Below are positions 5,348-6,981 of a DNA stretch of 6,981 nt, piece by piece (within the stretch, counting starts at the first letter, position 1; every line of letters begins with the position of its first letter). This DNA is from a bacterium (lineage in GTDB: Bacteria; Dependentiae; Babeliae; Babeliales; RVW-14): the NCBI GenBank assembly GCA_010027825.1, contig RGUK01000075.1, forward strand, positions 1 through 6,981, in the 5' to 3' direction. The notes beneath the pieces are model-generated. The model was not told the origin of the DNA. It ran no database searches and was given only the letters and a program-made list of their open reading frames with translations. The position numbers were made by a program, and so were the translations under genes.

Positions 5348-5619
5348 TGCGGCAACCATTGGAATACGAAAACCCTGCATGCGCCACTGTTGGCGACCCA
5401 GATTCATGGTTCGAAGAAAACATGGAAGACTCAGCAACCGCCAAACGCATCTGCAAAAAATGCCCACACCTAAACGAATGCGCCGACTACGGCATACGCA
5501 ACGAAGTCATCGGCATCTGGGGCGCACTATCAACCAAAGAACGCGCACACATAGCAACCAAACAGAATATCAACAGAATCCCACTAATCGCACTACAACC
5601 AATGAGAGGAAACCGATGA
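5344..5619 (+). CDS. WhiB-family iron-sulfur transcriptional regulator
   Basis: A 91-residue WhiB-like protein. Four cysteines (Cys13, Cys37, Cys40, Cys46; C-x23-C-x2-C-x5-C) fit the 4Fe-4S site. GIWGA (57-61) is the beta-turn signature, with Ala in place of the usual second Gly, and it is followed by LSTKERAHI, the usual helix before the basic tail. WhiB proteins bind the principal sigma factor of actinobacteria and change promoter use. Phage-borne copies are known, and at least one mycobacteriophage copy represses a host WhiB and affects superinfection. The basic end is short and not rich in Arg. The start is ATGATG at 5344, overlapping the previous stop; a strong GAGAGG for the next gene lies inside its end. 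Family certain; target promoters unknown. Confidence 0.93.
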   Translation: MMRQPLEYENPACATVGDPDSWFEENMEDSATAKRICKKCPHLNECADYGIRNEVIGIWGALSTKERAHIATKQNINRIPLIALQPMRGNR

Positions 5620-5813
5620 GTATTCACGCCGCCAACCTGAAATTACGAGACGAGTTGTTTATGGCAAAGCAAGCCATCGCCCGTGTGCGTGACCTGCACA
5701 AACCTGCAACATATGCCGACGGCGTTGTGATTTGCATGGCTGAAAACTGCCACGAGAGCCGCGCTAATTACCCTTGTGAAACCATCCGAGCATTGGACGG
5801 TGAGCAGGGATGA
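5616..5813 (+). CDS. Small protein with C...YPC knuckle, related to the gene at 5141
   Basis: A 65-residue protein starting at ATG 5616 behind GAGAGGAAACC (GAGAGG at 5604-5609), overlapping the WhiB stop. An N-terminal helix (LKLRDELFMAKQAIARVRDLH) leads to the motif VVICMAENCHESRANYPCETIRAL (Cys40, Cys45, Cys54). Helix plus a knuckle ending in YPC-x-TI repeats the layout of the protein at 5141, so the two are probably diverged copies that now flank WhiB. It ends in DGEQG, whose codons belong to a repeated stop/start cassette (see 5799). A metal-binding or partner-binding role is inferred only. Confidence 0.68.
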   Translation: MSIHAANLKLRDELFMAKQAIARVRDLHKPATYADGVVICMAENCHESRANYPCETIRALDGEQG

Positions 5814-6025
5814 GCCACGACGACTACTGCCCCTCACGCATGGGCAGACCTTGCTATTGCGTTCTCATAGAAGCCGTCCGTGCTGATGAAAAGGAAAAAG
5901 CAGCCCAGCGCATCGATAACAAATACACGGCGCAAATGCTGAAGTTCGGGCGTTTAGACGACAAGGTGCTTGATGCCTACACGGAATGCGCTCAGATTGT
6001 CCGTGGGGATGGTGAGCAGGGATGA
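5810..6025 (+). CDS. Small cysteine-rich N-terminal protein, coupled to its neighbours
   Basis: A 71-residue protein whose ATG overlaps the previous stop (ATGA, 5810-5813) behind GAGCAGGG. DDYCPSRMGRPCYCVLIEAVR (Cys7, Cys15, Cys17) resembles the knuckle of the two neighbouring proteins, but placed at the N-terminus: C, a spacer, then (R)PC and a hydrophobic helix. The remainder is charged and helical (EKEKAAQRIDNKYTAQMLKF ... VLDAYTECAQIV). It ends in GDGEQG like the preceding gene, because the same repeated cassette lies across its stop. No known family is recognised. Confidence 0.65.
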   Translation: MSHDDYCPSRMGRPCYCVLIEAVRADEKEKAAQRIDNKYTAQMLKFGRLDDKVLDAYTECAQIVRGDGEQG

Positions 6026-6102
6026 GCGCCTTTACTGATGAAAACGTCACACCTAACGCCTTTATTGGCAAAAACGTCACGCAGGGCGGTGAGCAGGGAT
6101 GA
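6022..6102 (+). CDS. Very small peptide gene built from an internal repeat
   Basis: A 26-codon frame begins at the ATG overlapping the previous stop (ATGA, 6022-6025), behind GAGCAGGG, and ends in GGEQG at the third copy of the stop/start cassette. Two ten-residue units, AFTDENVTPN and AFIGKNVTQG, come from a 23-base direct repeat (6028-6050 and 6058-6080; period 30 bases, in frame). It may be a real peptide or a by-product of cassette duplication. The frame has proper signals, but the size and repeat make it uncertain. Confidence 0.38.
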   Translation: MSAFTDENVTPNAFIGKNVTQGGEQG

Positions 6103-6110
6103 AACTGTAT

Positions 6111-6192
6111 TGCACTACAGGCTGACAGGCATGAAACCTGTATCACAGTGCAGAACAATGCACACATTAACGGCACACCAATGCACACATTA
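6111..6192 (+). other. Intergenic hairpin and direct repeat before the gene at 6210
   Basis: The 107 bases between 6103 and 6209 hold two structures. TGCACT-ACAGG (6111-6121) pairs with CCTGT (6137-6141) and AGTGCA (6147-6152), leaving a five-base bulge and a 15-base loop. AATGCACACATTA is repeated exactly at 6157-6169 and 6180-6192, 23 bases apart. No T-run follows the hairpin. The direct repeat could be a protein-binding operator in front of the next gene. Short frames here (8 and 21 codons) lack support. Confidence 0.45.
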
Positions 6193-6209
6193 TTGAAAGG
6201 CAAACAACA

Positions 6210-6509
6210 ATGACTGCGCAACACCAATACGGGTCACCGGCAGTCAACTTTGGGCGCATTGCACAGGGCTGGGAAGTGATCTTCGATGACGGGCATTTCA
6301 CTGAAGAACGCATCGCCCTAGCAATGGTGTGGCTCAAAATATGCCGCCAGTTACAACAACACAAACAAGACAACCTCATCGACGCCATCGGATATTTATT
6401 GACCATTGACATGATGCAACAAGAACAAGACCGCATCAAAACCATGCTCAACACCATTGACGTGAAAACAATACGCATACCCGGCGAACGATGGGCAGAC
6501 AATGTATGA
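6210..6509 (+). CDS. DUF6378-like phage protein
   Basis: A 99-residue helical protein starting at ATG 6210 behind AAAGG (6196-6200). The pattern YGSPAVNFGRIAQGWEVIF, then EERIALAMVWLKICRQL, then HKQDNLIDAIGYLLTID recalls the phage family I know as DUF6378: a YG.p..nF..iA..W opening, a v.l.M..lKi.R middle and a D...D..GY end. Its function is not established; the compact all-helical core with conserved Asp and His resembles phage nucleotide-metabolism folds (MazG-like) only loosely. The ATG has the intergenic hairpin and repeat in front, so it may have its own control. The stop TGA (6507-6509) is followed in the same frame by the methyltransferase fragment. Confidence 0.68.
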   Translation: MTAQHQYGSPAVNFGRIAQGWEVIFDDGHFTEERIALAMVWLKICRQLQQHKQDNLIDAIGYLLTIDMMQQEQDRIKTMLNTIDVKTIRIPGERWADNV

Positions 6510-6981
6510 AGTGTTCTAGCGTACCAATTCCCCGAAACACGACTCTATACAGATGTTAAGGAAGTGACAGGCAGTGAACTACGAAACGGATTTATGGGGC
6601 GAATCATCCTCACAGGTGGATTTCCCTGCCAAGACCTCAGCGTCGCCGGAAAACGCGCCGGATTGGCTGGTCAACGCAGTGGCTTATTTTGGGAAATTAT
6701 TCGCCTTGCGGAAGAACTCAAACCCGAAGCACTCTTATTGGAAAACGTGCCGGGTCTCCTCAGCAGTAATGGTGGAAGGGACATGGCAACCGTTGTCGGG
6801 GCGTTGGAAGAACTCGGGTATCGTGTCGGATGGCGAGTGCTGGATGCTCAACACTTCGGAGTTCCCCAAAGACGGCGGCGTATCTTCATCATTGCGACAA
6901 ATCTTGGAACAGACATCCTCGCAGAAATATTGTTTGAGTGCCAAAGCGGCACAAGGGATTCTGCGCCGGGCAACGAACAGA
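6510..6981 (+). CDS. C5-cytosine DNA methyltransferase, N-terminus missing, runs off the window
   Basis: The frame is open from the TGA at 6507-6509 to the window end. It shows motif IV GGFPCQDLS with catalytic Cys (codon 6627-6629), motif VI ENV (6741-6749), and motif VIII QRRRR (6867-6881), with GLLSSNGGRD and LDAQHFGVPQ between them. These belong to Dcm-type enzymes that methylate cytosine at C5, as phages do to evade restriction. Similarity reaches back to about 6510 (VLAYQFPETRLYTDVKEVTG). The preceding 40-50 residues with the S-adenosylmethionine motif I (F.G.GG) are absent, and the upstream gene occupies that place. Possible starts, ATG 6594 or GTG 6564, would begin inside the domain and have no good ribosome-binding site. 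The target recognition domain lies beyond the edge. As written it cannot bind its cofactor unless another subunit supplies motif I. Confidence 0.85.

Larger units (their letters stand above)
5799..6102 (+). repeat. Three copies of a 15-base stop/ribosome-binding/start cassette
   Basis: GGTGAGCAGGGATGA occurs exactly at 5799-5813, 6011-6025 and 6088-6102. The first two copies share 17 bases (ending AGC). Each copy encodes the last codons (GEQG) of one frame, holds a ribosome-binding site (GAGCAGGG) and contains the ATGA overlap with the next start. The spacing is unequal (212 and 77 bases), so these are dispersed copies, not a tandem array. Confidence 0.85.

Noticed and set aside
5232..5620. 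Long plus-strand frame running from 5232 into the gene at 5616
   Set aside because: The upstream part crosses WhiB in another frame with an Arg/His/Thr-rich translation. The proper start at 5616 has the GAGAGG site and overlaps the WhiB stop.
6099..6196. Short frames from ATG 6099 (8 codons) and ATG 6131 (21 codons)
   Set aside because: Too short, and they traverse the hairpin and the direct repeats. Only the first has a ribosome-binding site, and it is the shared cassette.
5865..6502. Minus-strand open frames of 111 and 120 codons (6167-6502 and 5865-6227)
   Set aside because: They lie antisense to well-supported genes, show cysteine-rich low-complexity translations without motifs and have no ribosome-binding site. 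They are reading shadows.
6507..6509. TGA read-through joining the DUF6378-like protein to the methyltransferase
   Set aside because: No read-through context or structure is seen, and the missing motif I would not be restored by the fusion. Shared frame has a one-in-three chance.

Overview
The window reads as part of a double-stranded DNA phage genome infecting an actinobacterium. The main reasons are a WhiB-type iron-sulfur regulator (a family confined to actinobacteria and their phages), dense same-strand packing with ATGA/TGATG overlaps, very small genes, and a lysis-then-DNA-metabolism gene order. Base composition is moderate, not the high GC of Streptomyces or Mycobacterium. A phage of a low- to mid-GC actinobacterium, such as a freshwater lineage, is plausible, but the sequence alone does not prove this.

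Bases 1 to about 380 do not fit the phage. The first ~150 bp encode, on the minus strand, an internal piece of GDP-mannose 4,6-dehydratase. The next ~235 bp encode, on the plus strand, an internal piece of DprA. Neither has its own start or end, and both are cut mid-domain at abrupt junctions near 142-150 and 376-386. This pattern suggests a chimera from amplification or assembly, or less likely true illegitimate recombination.

From about 380 to 1930 lies the late end: the C-terminal part of a C1q-like tail or fibre protein, a small membrane protein that looks frameshifted, a two-helix holin-like protein, an M15-type endolysin and an endonuclease VII-type HNH resolvase. A strong hairpin at 1932-1972 closes this operon.

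After a ~120 bp promoter-bearing gap, a second same-strand operon runs from 2097 to the end. It starts with a one-helix membrane protein, a small helix-turn-helix protein and a PD-(D/E)XK resolvase-like nuclease. A probable recombination and replication module follows: a coiled-coil protein resembling the tail of YqaJ-type recombinases, a 30-residue zinc-ribbon peptide, a Cas4/RecB-like nuclease with iron-sulfur cysteines, and a protein resembling a single-stranded DNA binding protein. A non-coding or weakly coding gap at 4532-4656 carries a perfect 11-bp inverted repeat enclosing further hairpins, a candidate structured RNA.

Next come small unknown genes around WhiB. Three of them carry a cysteine-rich motif ending in (Y/R)PC, and a repeated stop/ribosome-binding/start cassette occurs three times between 5799 and 6102. 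The window ends with a DUF6378-like protein and a C5 cytosine methyltransferase whose cofactor-binding N-terminus is missing and whose C-terminus runs past the edge.
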